DNA from: CALDUY01 sp046350255
GTDB lineage: Bacteria; Planctomycetota; Planctomycetia; Gemmatales; Gemmataceae
Length of the DNA: 64,000 bases
Assembly: GCA_046350255.1 (NCBI GenBank)
Contig: JAXMAV010000035.1
Span: 8,360-72,359, forward strand
Reading direction: 5' to 3'
Part shown: positions 16,314 to 25,359 of the stretch, in pieces
Position numbering within the stretch: position 1 is the stretch's first letter
Layout of the letters: each line of letters starts with the position of its first letter
Notes under the pieces: model-generated
The model's input: the letters and a program-made list of their open reading frames with translations, nothing else
Told to the model about the DNA's origin: nothing
Databases searched by the model: none
Made by a program: the position numbers and the translations under genes

Positions 16314-17071
16314 GCACAGTCCCCCTGGACCGGAGGCGATTCCAGGCAGCACGCCAGGATGCCGGGCAGGTGCTCAGCGCACTGGGCTTCGGCCTCGGCC
16401 GCGGCGATCACCCGGCGATAGTAGGTCAGTCGTTCTTCGGCGTCGTTCAGAACGCCACCGAAGGCACGGGTGGGGTCGAGGTAGAGGCGGGGCACGCCCA
16501 CCTCCTTGATGCGGAGGCCAGCCCGGGCCGCCTGCACCCACAACTGCAACGGCATGCCCCAGGATGTCTCGGTGATGTGCAAACGGGTCAGGGCGTTGCT
16601 GCGGTAGGCCTTGAACCCGCAGAAGGCATCGGTCAGGTGAAGGCCGAACCGGGCGTTGAGTTCGCTGGTGACGATCTGGTTGATACGCTGGCGATCCTGC
16701 GGAGCGCTGGTGTCCTGGCGAAAATCGCGCAGGTAGCGGCTACCCGAAACGATGTCGGCGTTGTCGATGGCTTCGAGCAGCAACGGGATGCGCGACGGTT
16801 CGTGCTGGCCGTCACAATCCATGGTGACCAGCACGTCGTAGCCCTGCTGCAGGGCGTAGGCGAACGCCGAGTTGATGGCTGCGCCGTAACCGCGGTTTTT
16901 GGAGTGGGTATGCACGGCGATTCCGGTCTGGCGAGCTAGCACCTCGGCAGTGCCGTCAGTGGAGCCATCGTTCACCACCAGGATGTCTTGGCTGAAGCGG
17001 CGTACCTCAGCGAGGACCCGTTCGACGTGGCGCACCTCGTTGTAGACCGGAACAGCAGTCAATACTCGCAT
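16310..17071 (-). CDS. Family 2 glycosyltransferase (dolichol-phosphate-mannose-synthase-like)
   Basis: A 253-residue GT-A glycosyltransferase beginning MRVLTAVPVYNEVRHVERVL. The start is placed at 17069-17071 to agree with the family N-terminus; a GGGGAG lies upstream. Motifs are ILVVNDGSTDGT (nucleotide-sugar binding), NRGYGAAINSAFAYAL, and the metal-binding DxD variant VTMDCDGQHEPS. These are followed by DIVSGSRYL and LTDAFCGFKAYR, characteristic of the DPM1/GtrB branch that transfers sugars to polyprenyl phosphate. There is no C-terminal membrane domain, so it is probably a peripheral membrane enzyme. It overlaps the next gene by four bases. Confidence 0.88.
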   Translation of the reverse strand: MRVLTAVPVYNEVRHVERVLAEVRRFSQDILVVNDGSTDGTAEVLARQTGIAVHTHSKNRGYGAAINSAFAYALQQGYDVLVTMDCDGQHEPSRIPLLLEAIDNADIVSGSRYLRDFRQDTSAPQDRQRINQIVTSELNARFGLHLTDAFCGFKAYRSNALTRLHITETSWGMPLQLWVQAARAGLRIKEVGVPRLYLDPTRAFGGVLNDAEERLTYYRRVIAAAEAEAQCAEHLPGILACCLESPPVQGDCA

Positions 17072-17234
17072 GAGCCCCATCTCCCCGCGCGGTTCATCGA
17101 ATCCACTCGCGTCTCCATTGTATCCCCACGATTGGCGGGAAGTCAAAAGCCGAGTGCGCGGGCCCTCTCCGCGAGGCGCTGGTCCTGCCGTATAGATAAA
17201 CTCGATGTGCGCCCCTGGTACGAGGAGCCCCCCT

Positions 17235-19472
17235 GTGCTTCCCGGTCTGTTCGCCCTGACTCTGTTCCTGTCGGCGGCGCTTCTGTTTCTCATTCAACCC
17301 CTTGTGGGGAAGCTACTTCTGCCCCTTCTGGGGGGCACCCCGGCCGTCTGGAACACCTGCCTGTTCTTCTTCCAGACCCTGCTCTGGCTCGGCTACCTCT
17401 ACGCGCACCTGGCCACCGATCGGCTAGGAGTACGTCGCCAGGCCTGGTTACACCTGGCGCTCCTGATGATTCCCCCTGGTGCCCTGGCGCTGGGCTATCT
17501 GCTGGCCGGTGATCTGGTCCCGATTCTGACTCAGCTGATCCCAACCGACGAGGACTACCCGGCGCTGGCACTGCTTCTGCTACTGCTCGTCGCTGCCGGA
17601 CCAATCTTCTTTGTCCTGGCCACCACCGGGCCGCTTCTGCAGCGCTGGGTGGCCGACCTGGGGATGGGCGGGCGCTCTCCCTACGTCCTCTACGCCGCCA
17701 GCAATACGGGTAGCTTGCTGGGGTTGCTGGCCTACCCGTTCCTGGTCGAACCAACGCTTACCCTGACCGCCCAGCAGTGGCTCTGGGCCGCGGGAGTGAT
17801 GGCCTGCGTGCTGTTGCTGCTCGGGTGCGCCGTGCTCACCGGATGGTATGTGACCACTTCGTCGGAGGTCCAGGTCTCTCCCGCGGCTGAACCGCTACGT
17901 CGGGGGCGCATCATCTACTGGTTGGGGCTGGCCGCACTCACCTCGGCGCTGCTCAACGCCACCACGACGCACATGACCACCGACATGGCGCCCATGCCAC
18001 TACTCTGGGTGGTGCCCCTCGCGCTGTACCTGCTCAGCTTCATCATCGTCTTCTGGCGCTGGCCCGATCAACTTCGCTGGCTGACCGGCCGCGTCCTGCC
18101 CATGCTGTTGCTCTTCCTGGCTGTGGTGCTAATCACCCGCGCCACCGAGCCACTCTTCCTGGTGGGTGGGTTACCCCTGGTGGTATTGCTGGCCGCCTGC
18201 CTGGTCTGTCATGGCGAGTTGGCCCACGACCGGCCCGATGCCCGCCATCTCACCACGTTTTACCTGGTGCTCTCGCTGGGCAGCGTACTGGGCAGCTTCC
18301 TGTGTGTGCTGGTGGCTCCGGTGCTCTTCAGGCGTTTGGGGGTGGTGGAATATCCCCTGGTCCTGGTGTGCCTGGCCCTGGTGCGACCTGGACAGCCCCG
18401 GCAACGGCTGCGCTGGGACGACCTGGTGGCGCCGCTGGGGCTCGGCCTGGTCGCCCTGTCGCTGGTGTTCCAGGTGCCTCGCTGGCTGGGGCCGGCCCCG
18501 GTTCCCACCGACCCGGACTACCTGCTTGATCGCCTCCAGCGCGCGGGGCTCATGTTCGGGGTGCCGGCGGTCCTGGCCTTCGCCCTGGTCCATCGCCCGC
18601 TGCGCTACGCTTTGTGCCTGGCGGTGCTGCTGGCCGCGGCCAGCCTCGATACTGGCCCCAACGGCACCCTTCTCCTCACCGAGCGTAACTTCTTCGGCAC
18701 CGTCCGGGTCACGCGAAGTGAGGATGGGCGATTCAACCGTCTTGTGCATGGCACCACGCTGCATGGCCAGCAGCGCGTCGAGGAGAGCGGCCATCCGGTA
18801 CCGCTCATGTACTACCATCCCGCTGGGCCGGTCGGGCGGGCGCTCACCCGGCTTCCTGCGCAGCGCCGGCGCAACGTGGGAGCCGTGGGACTCGGCTGCG
18901 GCGCCCTGGCCGCCTACGCGCGCCCCGGCGAGCAGTGGACCTTCTACGAGATCGATCCCGCGGTCATTCGTATTGCTCAGGATCCAGAATACTTCACCTA
19001 CCTGAGCAGCTGTCGGGGGAACCTGCGCATCGTTCCCGGCGATGCCCGGCGCAGGCTCGAACGCGAACCGGATGCCAGCTTCGACCTGCTGTTGCTCGAC
19101 GCGTTCAGTTCGGACGCTATCCCCGTCCACCTGCTGACGCGCGAGGCGCTCGCGCTGTACGGGCGCAAGTTACGGCCCGGCGGCCTGCTCCTCTTCCACG
19201 TGTCGAACCGCTACCTCGACCTGCCACCCCTTCTCGGCCGACTGGCCCACGAGGCTGGGTTGTCTGCGCAGGTGGATCACAGCCATCCCAGCGGCGGCCA
19301 GGCGGAACAGGGGATGATGTCATCCATCTGGGTTCTGATCGGCCAGGAGGATGCCGTCGCGGCGCTGGCCGCGCGCGACCGGCAATGGATGCCGCTGGAA
19401 CCGACTCCAGGCCCGATCTGGACGGATGACTTCTCCAACCTGCTGGGCCTGTGGAAGCACGGCGAGGAGTGA
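17235..19472 (+). CDS. Membrane protein fused to a spermidine-synthase-like domain
   Basis: A 745-residue protein starting at GTG 17235 with GAGGAG seven bases upstream; an ATG ten codons earlier lacks a ribosome site. The N-terminal ~490 residues hold about twelve hydrophobic segments, beginning LFALTLFLSAALLFLIQPLVGK (read as two strands of one helix), the hallmark of 'fused MFS/spermidine synthase' proteins. The C-terminal ~220 residues are a Rossmann methyltransferase-like/polyamine synthase fold: VGAVGLGCGALAAYARPGE, FYEIDPAVIRIAQDPEYF and LLLLDAFSSDAIPVHLLTREA. The catalytic Asp region is kept, but whether it makes polyamines is unproven for this branch. Divergent from the glycosyltransferase. 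Confidence 0.85.
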   Translation: MLPGLFALTLFLSAALLFLIQPLVGKLLLPLLGGTPAVWNTCLFFFQTLLWLGYLYAHLATDRLGVRRQAWLHLALLMIPPGALALGYLLAGDLVPILTQLIPTDEDYPALALLLLLLVAAGPIFFVLATTGPLLQRWVADLGMGGRSPYVLYAASNTGSLLGLLAYPFLVEPTLTLTAQQWLWAAGVMACVLLLLGCAVLTGWYVTTSSEVQVSPAAEPLRRGRIIYWLGLAALTSALLNATTTHMTTDMAPMPLLWVVPLALYLLSFIIVFWRWPDQLRWLTGRVLPMLLLFLAVVLITRATEPLFLVGGLPLVVLLAACLVCHGELAHDRPDARHLTTFYLVLSLGSVLGSFLCVLVAPVLFRRLGVVEYPLVLVCLALVRPGQPRQRLRWDDLVAPLGLGLVALSLVFQVPRWLGPAPVPTDPDYLLDRLQRAGLMFGVPAVLAFALVHRPLRYALCLAVLLAAASLDTGPNGTLLLTERNFFGTVRVTRSEDGRFNRLVHGTTLHGQQRVEESGHPVPLMYYHPAGPVGRALTRLPAQRRRNVGAVGLGCGALAAYARPGEQWTFYEIDPAVIRIAQDPEYFTYLSSCRGNLRIVPGDARRRLEREPDASFDLLLLDAFSSDAIPVHLLTREALALYGRKLRPGGLLLFHVSNRYLDLPPLLGRLAHEAGLSAQVDHSHPSGGQAEQGMMSSIWVLIGQEDAVAALAARDRQWMPLEPTPGPIWTDDFSNLLGLWKHGEE

Positions 19473-19477
19473 CGCGC

Positions 19478-21460
19478 TCAGTACTCGCCCTGGCGCAGCT
19501 TCTTTTCGCGGTAAGCGCGCACCAACATCTCCAGCAAACCGATCTGGCGCCGTAGCTCGGCCCCGCGCTCGGTGTCGCCAATGGTGCGGTGCGGTTCTTG
19601 CGCTCGGATCACGGAAACGCTGGGGATGATGTCCTTGCCCTCGCGCACAGCCGACTCGACTGAATCGAAGTGATGGTGCGTGGCCAGCAGGGTGCGGTTG
19701 GGTTCGAGTACCAGAGTGTAGCCGTGATCGCCGTAGGCCTGCGAGAAGGCACCGTCGATGGTGATCGCCTTGCCGCTCCGCTTCATCGGCGATTCGCCCT
19801 TCTCGATCTTCACGGGCACGTGACCGTTGACGATCAACCCGCGTTTGGGATCGACCCCGAACTCGGCGAGGATGCGGTCGCAGAAGCCCACGTCGTGGAT
19901 CAGGGAGAAGTAGGGGTTCTTGGTTTCCGCCTGCACGTCGTGATTATCAACCAGGTCGATCTCCAGCGTGGCGATCTTGTCCTTGCCAAACAGCGGCGAG
20001 CGCGGACCACACCACAGGTACCAGCACATATCACGGTCGGCGATCTGCGTCTGAATTGGCGTCTCGGGTAGGCCGGTCAGGGAATCATCGAGAATGCGCG
20101 CCAGCACCCGGTCCAGGGCGTCGAAGAGTCCCTTGCCAGCACAGGGTCGGCCATCCACTTCCAGGGAAAGAAAGTTGCCCTGATCATCGACCGGGACACA
20201 GCCGTGAAACACCAGGTTGTCGTCCCGGCGCAGCCACATCGAGCCGTGTTGCAGCAGGTAGGACATGTGGGCCCACAGCTTCTGGCTGGCCAGGAACGAC
20301 CCGCGCAGCTCGTCGAGGCAGGCCTGTTCGTCAGGGCTGAGATCATAGGGGGCGTTCGGATCGAGGGTAGGAAGATGGCGATCCTTCAGGGGGTAGGTTT
20401 TACCCTGGATGACGATGGTGCCCGCCTCGCGGTCGATGGTGTGCAGGAGGCGGCGGTCGTCGAGACCCCAGTGGGGGTTGCGGGCGATCATCTGCCCTTC
20501 GAGTTTGAACTGCATGATCGCCGCCGCCTTCTGCATCCGGGCCAGAAGCAGCGAATCGTGCTGACTTTGCCCACGCGGGATGAAGCAGGTGGCCGGATCG
20601 TCTCCGTAGACTTTCCGCGCCAGTTCCTCCAGCGGCGTGAACGGGATGCCATACCCTTCCTGCAGCTGGGCCAGCCGGCGATAGCGCAGCGAGATGCGGA
20701 GGACATGAGCGACCAGAGCGTCGTGGCCCAGGGCAGCGCCGAGCCAGGCGGCATCGTGATTGCCCCAGACGAACGAGAGCCGGGGTTGCCGCATGAGGTA
20801 ATCGACAACCCGGTCGCCCCGCGGCCCGCGATCCCAGCAGTCGCCGCCAATAACCAGCTCGTCCACGGCCAGGTTGCGCACCACACGCACGGTCAGACGC
20901 AACAGATGCAAGGCGCGATCGTTGCGGACCAGCGGATCGAGCAGCGCATCATAGTAGCGCGGACCGCGCTCGCTGCCTGGCTCGCGTAGGAGCTCACCGA
21001 ATAACTCGCGGAAATCGGCGGGAACGACTTCCTGGGCGCGCCGTAACGAGTGCCGGCGGGACAGGACGTTTACCATGTAGAACAGATCGCTGAGCGCCCG
21101 ACGACAGTAGGTTTGCCGGGCATCGGGATCGGTCAGCTCGGCCTCCATCATCTGCAGCGTTTCGCGCGGGTAGAACAACAGCGCCAGAAGGTTGCGGATG
21201 TCATCCTCGCGCAGGCGTGAGGCGAACAGGCGCTTGACGAGCGGCCGCAGCATCCCGGACGCATTGTTGATGACGTGGCGGAGCTTCACGTCATCTCCGT
21301 GGATGTCGCTCAGGACGTGGACCGTTCCCATGGGTAGCGATAGCTCGGCGTTGAGCCGCGCGATCTCTGCCAGGGTGCTATCCAGGGCGGGGAACAGGCG
21401 CTGGAGTGGACGAAGCGTGGTGAGCTGGTCGTCGGTCAGAGCGATTGGCTCGGCGTTCAT
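19478..21460 (-). CDS. fbp: Fructose-1,6-bisphosphatase, class III
   Basis: A 660-residue enzyme that hydrolyses fructose 1,6-bisphosphate in gluconeogenesis. The start at MNAEPIALTDD is supported by GAGGTG seven bases upstream. It has the calcineurin-type metallophosphatase motifs VLSDIHGDD, ELVIGGDCWDRGPRGD and SFVWGNHDAAWLG. Length and the later segments NPHWGLDDRRLLHTI, MCWYLWCGPRSPLFGKD and LIVNGHVPVKIEKGE match class III FBPases known from Bacillus (Fbp, ~670 residues). It is convergent with the preceding gene with only five bases between. Confidence 0.92.
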   Translation of the reverse strand: MNAEPIALTDDQLTTLRPLQRLFPALDSTLAEIARLNAELSLPMGTVHVLSDIHGDDVKLRHVINNASGMLRPLVKRLFASRLREDDIRNLLALLFYPRETLQMMEAELTDPDARQTYCRRALSDLFYMVNVLSRRHSLRRAQEVVPADFRELFGELLREPGSERGPRYYDALLDPLVRNDRALHLLRLTVRVVRNLAVDELVIGGDCWDRGPRGDRVVDYLMRQPRLSFVWGNHDAAWLGAALGHDALVAHVLRISLRYRRLAQLQEGYGIPFTPLEELARKVYGDDPATCFIPRGQSQHDSLLLARMQKAAAIMQFKLEGQMIARNPHWGLDDRRLLHTIDREAGTIVIQGKTYPLKDRHLPTLDPNAPYDLSPDEQACLDELRGSFLASQKLWAHMSYLLQHGSMWLRRDDNLVFHGCVPVDDQGNFLSLEVDGRPCAGKGLFDALDRVLARILDDSLTGLPETPIQTQIADRDMCWYLWCGPRSPLFGKDKIATLEIDLVDNHDVQAETKNPYFSLIHDVGFCDRILAEFGVDPKRGLIVNGHVPVKIEKGESPMKRSGKAITIDGAFSQAYGDHGYTLVLEPNRTLLATHHHFDSVESAVREGKDIIPSVSVIRAQEPHRTIGDTERGAELRRQIGLLEMLVRAYREKKLRQGEY

Positions 21461-21573
21461 GGCAGGCACCTCGGAGAGACACAACCGGCGGCATTATAGC
21501 CCGGCGGGCCCTGCCCGTCGGTAGCCAAGGTTCTAGAATCCCTTCCAGCGATCTGTGGGAGAGGGAGTGGACC

Positions 21574-22242
21574 ATGAGCATTCTGGTGATTGATGTCGGT
21601 GGAACCAACGTCAAGATCAAGCTGAAGGATAATCCCGAACTTCGGAAGCTACCTTCCGGCCCCGAGTTGACCCCACAGGAGATGGTCGAGGGCGTGGTCC
21701 GCCTGGCCGATGGCTGGACCTTCGACCGGGTCTCCATTGGCTACCCGGGCCCAGTGGTGGAAGGCAAGATCCTCAAGGAGCCGGTCAACCTCGGCCGCGG
21801 CTGGCATGGCTTCGATTTTAGCGCGGGTTTCGGCAAGCCGGCCCGGCTCATCAACGATGCCGCCATGCAGGCGCTGGGCAGCTACCAGGGCGGCCGGATG
21901 CTCTTCCTGGGGCTGGGCACCGGTCTTGGCAACTGCATGATCCTCGACGGCGTCATCGCTCCGATGGAGCTGGGCCATCTGCCCTACAAGAAGGGCCGCA
22001 CCTTCGAGGATTACGTGGGCAACGCCGGCATGAAGCGACTGGGCCGGCGCAAGTGGCAGGCTAGTGTCCTCGACGTCGTCCAACGTCTCCGCGATGCGCT
22101 CCTGCCAGACTACGTGGTCCTGGGTGGTGGTAACGTCAAGAAGTTGGACGAACTTCCCCCCGGATGCCGTCAGGGGGACAACGACAACGCCTTTATCGGC
22201 GGATTCCGTCTCTGGGACATGCCCGAGCCAGCCGGTAGCTAA
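21574..22242 (+). CDS. ppgK: ROK-family kinase, polyphosphate-glucokinase-like
   Basis: A 222-residue sugar kinase. The ATG follows GAGGGAG by six bases. Phosphate-binding motif at the N-terminus: LVIDVGGTNVKIKL. Other marks are VSIGYPGPVVEGKIL, NDAAMQALGSYQGG, LFLGLGTGLGNCMI, and then MELGHLPYKKGRTFEDYVG with LPDYVVLGGGNVKKL. The 'GHLP(F/Y)xxGxTxExYxG' block and 'P-D-x-x-x-L-G-G-G-N' ending are typical of polyphosphate glucokinases (PpgK, ~250 residues), which phosphorylate glucose using polyphosphate or ATP. The zinc-binding cysteines of standard ROK glucokinases are absent. 21 bases upstream of the CPBP gene. Confidence 0.8.
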   Translation: MSILVIDVGGTNVKIKLKDNPELRKLPSGPELTPQEMVEGVVRLADGWTFDRVSIGYPGPVVEGKILKEPVNLGRGWHGFDFSAGFGKPARLINDAAMQALGSYQGGRMLFLGLGTGLGNCMILDGVIAPMELGHLPYKKGRTFEDYVGNAGMKRLGRRKWQASVLDVVQRLRDALLPDYVVLGGGNVKKLDELPPGCRQGDNDNAFIGGFRLWDMPEPAGS

Positions 22243-22263
22243 TCTTTCCGCGCAGGTGCCACC

Positions 22264-23649
22264 ATGTCAGACTCACCCCAGCCCGCGCCCCGGGGCCATC
22301 CTCTTATCGCCTGGGGAGTGCTGCTGCTCCTCCTGGGATACCTGGTCTGGCCTCGCCCCGAGACTCCGGGCCATCGCCGGGACTCTCCGTCTCAGATCGT
22401 TCCGTTGCAGCTGCAGGGGCGCTACCTCGTCGGCGTGGCCTCGCTGCGATTGCCTGGGGTGCCAGCCGAAAAACTATTCGCCGATGCCGCCATGCTCATC
22501 GATCAGGCCAGCTATCCGCAGCGGCTGCGCTACGCCATTCTCGGCGGTGAACTCGTGGGTATGGACCAGGCAAAGGAAGCACTCGCCAGCCTGGAAGCCG
22601 AGCGCCAGGCAGGCGACATCGAAGCCAGCGCGGAGGACGTGGCAGCGGTCGAGCGCCTACAACGCTGGTACCGAGACGATGACTTGCCCGATTCAGACCG
22701 CGCTGCGCTACGCAAACACCTGGGCTGGTTTGGCTCCCTGGCGCTGGCTCCGGAAGGCAGCGATCCGGCGGAGCGGCAGCAGGTGCTGGGGCCGGCCCGA
22801 CGCACACTTATCGGTTACGCGGTTTTCCTCACCGGCGGAGTGCTGGCCCTTGGCACGGGCAGCTTTCTCATACTCCTGGGCGGATCGATGGCCTTTCTAG
22901 GCCGGCTGCATCCAGGGCTGGTGGTGCCTTCCGGTCATGGCGGGATCTACGCGGAGACGTTTACCGCCTACATGGTACTTTACTTCGGTCTCACCTTCGG
23001 CATCCGCTACCTGCCCGTGGAGAAACCAGCGCTGTGGGTCAACGGGCTGGCCATGATGCTCGCGCTCCTGGCGTTGGCCTGGCCCGTGTTGCGCGGCATT
23101 CCCTGGACCACCGTCCGGCAAGATCTTGGCTTGCACAGCGGGCAGGGACTGGGTCGCGAACTCCTGGCGGGGATCGCCACCTACCTGGCCGCCATCCCGC
23201 TGCTCGTGGTCGGCGTGGCGATCATGTTCCTGCTGATGTATCTCTCGGGACGGAGCCGCCTGGGGCTGACAAGTGGAGCGCCGACGCATCCGATCATTGG
23301 ACTGGCGCTGCAGGCCGGCTGGTGGATGTGGTTGCAGGTGTTCGTGGTGGCCGCAGTGCTGGCGCCGGTGGTCGAGGAGGCCATGTTTCGAGGGGCGCTC
23401 TACCGGCATCTGCGCGATGCGACCGGAGCGTGGCGGCCCTGGATCAGTGTCGCCGTCGCTGCCCTGGCGAGCAGTGTGCTGTTTGCCGCCATCCATCCGC
23501 AGGGCTGGCTCGCTGTGCCGGCGCTGACGATGCTGGCTCTGGTGTTTGCCCTGGCTCGGGAGTGGCGCCAGAGCCTGGTGCCTGCCATGGTGGCGCATGC
23601 CATCAACAACGGCCTGATGACGCTGATGCTCTTGCTCCTGGCTGGGTGA
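22264..23649 (+). CDS. CPBP-family intramembrane glutamic endopeptidase
   Basis: A 461-residue membrane protein with AGGTG upstream of the ATG. The first ~35 residues include a membrane helix, followed by a ~130-residue soluble segment rich in Ala, Gln and Arg, then about seven membrane helices. The CPBP (Rce1/Abi) motifs are present: VEEAMFRGALYRHLR (the catalytic EExxxR), FAAIHPQGWLAVPAL (FxxxH) and MVAHAINNGLM (HxxxN/D). Bacterial members process prenylated-like or membrane substrates or handle bacteriocin self-immunity; the substrate here is unknown. The soluble N-terminal insertion is unusual for the family. Convergent with the second ROK gene. Confidence 0.88.
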   Translation: MSDSPQPAPRGHPLIAWGVLLLLLGYLVWPRPETPGHRRDSPSQIVPLQLQGRYLVGVASLRLPGVPAEKLFADAAMLIDQASYPQRLRYAILGGELVGMDQAKEALASLEAERQAGDIEASAEDVAAVERLQRWYRDDDLPDSDRAALRKHLGWFGSLALAPEGSDPAERQQVLGPARRTLIGYAVFLTGGVLALGTGSFLILLGGSMAFLGRLHPGLVVPSGHGGIYAETFTAYMVLYFGLTFGIRYLPVEKPALWVNGLAMMLALLALAWPVLRGIPWTTVRQDLGLHSGQGLGRELLAGIATYLAAIPLLVVGVAIMFLLMYLSGRSRLGLTSGAPTHPIIGLALQAGWWMWLQVFVVAAVLAPVVEEAMFRGALYRHLRDATGAWRPWISVAVAALASSVLFAAIHPQGWLAVPALTMLALVFALAREWRQSLVPAMVAHAINNGLMTLMLLLLAG

Positions 23650-23667
23650 CCAGGCCGACTAATCGAC

Positions 23668-24642
23668 TCACTGGACCACCAGTTGCCGTCCGCAGGCGGC
23701 GGCGCCGATGAACCCAGCATCGGTGCCCAGCTGAGCGTAGCGAATCAGGGTCCGCTGGGCCGGAACTGGGAAGGCCAGCTCGCGGACATGGTGGCGGATG
23801 CGTTCGAGGAATGGTTCGCCCGCAGCGGTCATGCCGCCGGCGAATACCACCATGTCGGGGTCGATGGTGTGCATGGCGTTGGTGGCCCCGACCGCGAGGT
23901 AATAAGCAGTTTCCTCGACCAGCCGGCCCGCGAGTTCGTCCCCGGCTGTTGCCGCCTGGAACACATCGCGCGCGGTCAGCTCGCCAAACTGCTGCAGGAT
24001 CCGATGTAGCAGCGACTCGGCAGGCGTCTCGTTGAGCGCCTCCAGGGCGCGTTTCACCACGGCGGTGGCGCTGGCGTAGGCTTCCAGGCAGCCCCAGCGA
24101 CCACAGCCGCACTGGCGTGGGCGGGTCATTTCGATCTTCATGTGGCCCAGTTCGGCCCCATGACTGTGACGCCCCTCGATCACCTTGCCATCAAGGACGA
24201 TACCGCCACCCACCCCGGTACCCAGGGTGAACATCACCATGCTGGAAGCCTCGGCTCCCGCGCCGGCCCAGTACTCGCCGAGAGCGGCGGCGTTGGCGTC
24301 ATTCTGAAAGGCGGTGGGTAGGCCGAATGTCTGGGCGACGTGGGCACGGACCGGCACATTGTGCCAGGGACGCAGGTTCGGCGGATCGAGAATCACCCCC
24401 GCGGGGATGTCCATGAGGCCTGGCGTCGCCACGCCGATGGCGGCGATTCTGGGCATGGTTAGCCCGGCAGCCTGCACTGCCTGGCGGATGGTCTCGCACA
24501 TGCGCTCCAGACCCAGTTCTTGCCCCCGGTGCGCCTCGGTGGGCAGGTTCACGCCCGAGAGCGGTTTGCCCGCGTCATCGACGACCCCGGCCTTCATCGT
24601 CGTGCCCCCGACGTCCAGGCCGACGAAAAACCGCGACTGCAT
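23668..24642 (-). CDS. ROK-family glucokinase
   Basis: A 324-residue sugar kinase, started at 24640-24642 where GGAAGGAG precedes the ATG. It has FVGLDVGGTTMKAGVVDD (phosphate loop), FQNDANAAALGEYWAG (catalytic Asp), FTLGTGVGGGIVLDGKV, GAELGHMKIEM and the zinc site CGCGRWGCLEAYAS, all in ROK order. The end has VVFAGGMTAAGEPFL. This is the standard ATP glucokinase type (GlcK, ~320 residues), so it probably supplies glucose 6-phosphate. A fructokinase or N-acetylglucosamine kinase activity cannot be excluded from sequence. Confidence 0.88.
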   Translation of the reverse strand: MQSRFFVGLDVGGTTMKAGVVDDAGKPLSGVNLPTEAHRGQELGLERMCETIRQAVQAAGLTMPRIAAIGVATPGLMDIPAGVILDPPNLRPWHNVPVRAHVAQTFGLPTAFQNDANAAALGEYWAGAGAEASSMVMFTLGTGVGGGIVLDGKVIEGRHSHGAELGHMKIEMTRPRQCGCGRWGCLEAYASATAVVKRALEALNETPAESLLHRILQQFGELTARDVFQAATAGDELAGRLVEETAYYLAVGATNAMHTIDPDMVVFAGGMTAAGEPFLERIRHHVRELAFPVPAQRTLIRYAQLGTDAGFIGAAACGRQLVVQ

Positions 24643-24795
24643 GACACGCTCCTTCCCACCGATGCGCCACATGGAACCAGTGATTGGTGTACGGATCCGC
24701 CCGGAACCTCGGAAGGGGCTCGCTTCCTCGGACCGCCTCGGCGCTGTATATCAGATACCTAGACGGTCCCCCAGACGTGGAGCCAGTCCATATCC

Positions 24796-25305
24796 ATGCA
24801 AACACTCCTACCGGCCGATGTGATCGCCCAGCGCGTGAGAGAAGTTGCCCAGGAGATGGCCCGTGACTACCAGGGTCGGCCAGTGGTCATCGTGGGCATT
24901 CTCACTGGTTGCCTGATCTTTCTCGCCGACCTCGTGCGTCAGCTGGATCTGCACCTGCAAATCCACCTCGTGCAGGCTTCCAGCTATCGCGGCGCTGCCA
25001 CCACTCCCGGAGCCCTGCGTCTTCAGCTCGATAACCTTCCGGACCTTACGGGGCGTCACGTGTTGCTCATCGACGACATCCTGGACACGGGCCAGACGCT
25101 GGGAAAAGTGGTCGAGGTGCTCAAGCAGCGCGCGCCCGCCTCGGTCCGCGTCGCGGTGCTGCTCCGCAAGCTGGGACGGCAGCAGATCCACCTCGAACCG
25201 AACTATGTCTGCTTCGAGATTCCTGACGCGTTCGTGGTGGGCTACGGGCTGGACTTCAATGACGAATACCGCCACCTGCCCCACATCGCCGTGCTTCCGG
25301 GGTAG
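24796..25305 (+). CDS. hpt: Hypoxanthine phosphoribosyltransferase
   Basis: A 169-residue purine-salvage enzyme. The PRPP-binding motif HVLLIDDILDTGQTLGKV is complete. The flanking regions also match: the N-terminal segment VVIVGILTGCLIFLADLVRQL, the flexible-loop region VQASSYRGAATTPG, and the C-terminal FVVGYGLDFNDEYRHLP, in which the base-binding Asp/Tyr are seen in HPRTs. It converts hypoxanthine or guanine with PRPP to IMP or GMP. A xanthine preference is possible. No clear ribosome site is seen. GlgC begins 54 bases downstream. Confidence 0.92.
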   Translation: MQTLLPADVIAQRVREVAQEMARDYQGRPVVIVGILTGCLIFLADLVRQLDLHLQIHLVQASSYRGAATTPGALRLQLDNLPDLTGRHVLLIDDILDTGQTLGKVVEVLKQRAPASVRVAVLLRKLGRQQIHLEPNYVCFEIPDAFVVGYGLDFNDEYRHLPHIAVLPG

Positions 25306-25359
25306 AATACCTCGGACTATCCCGGGCCCCACCTGACCCAGCCCCTGGACGACCGCCGC

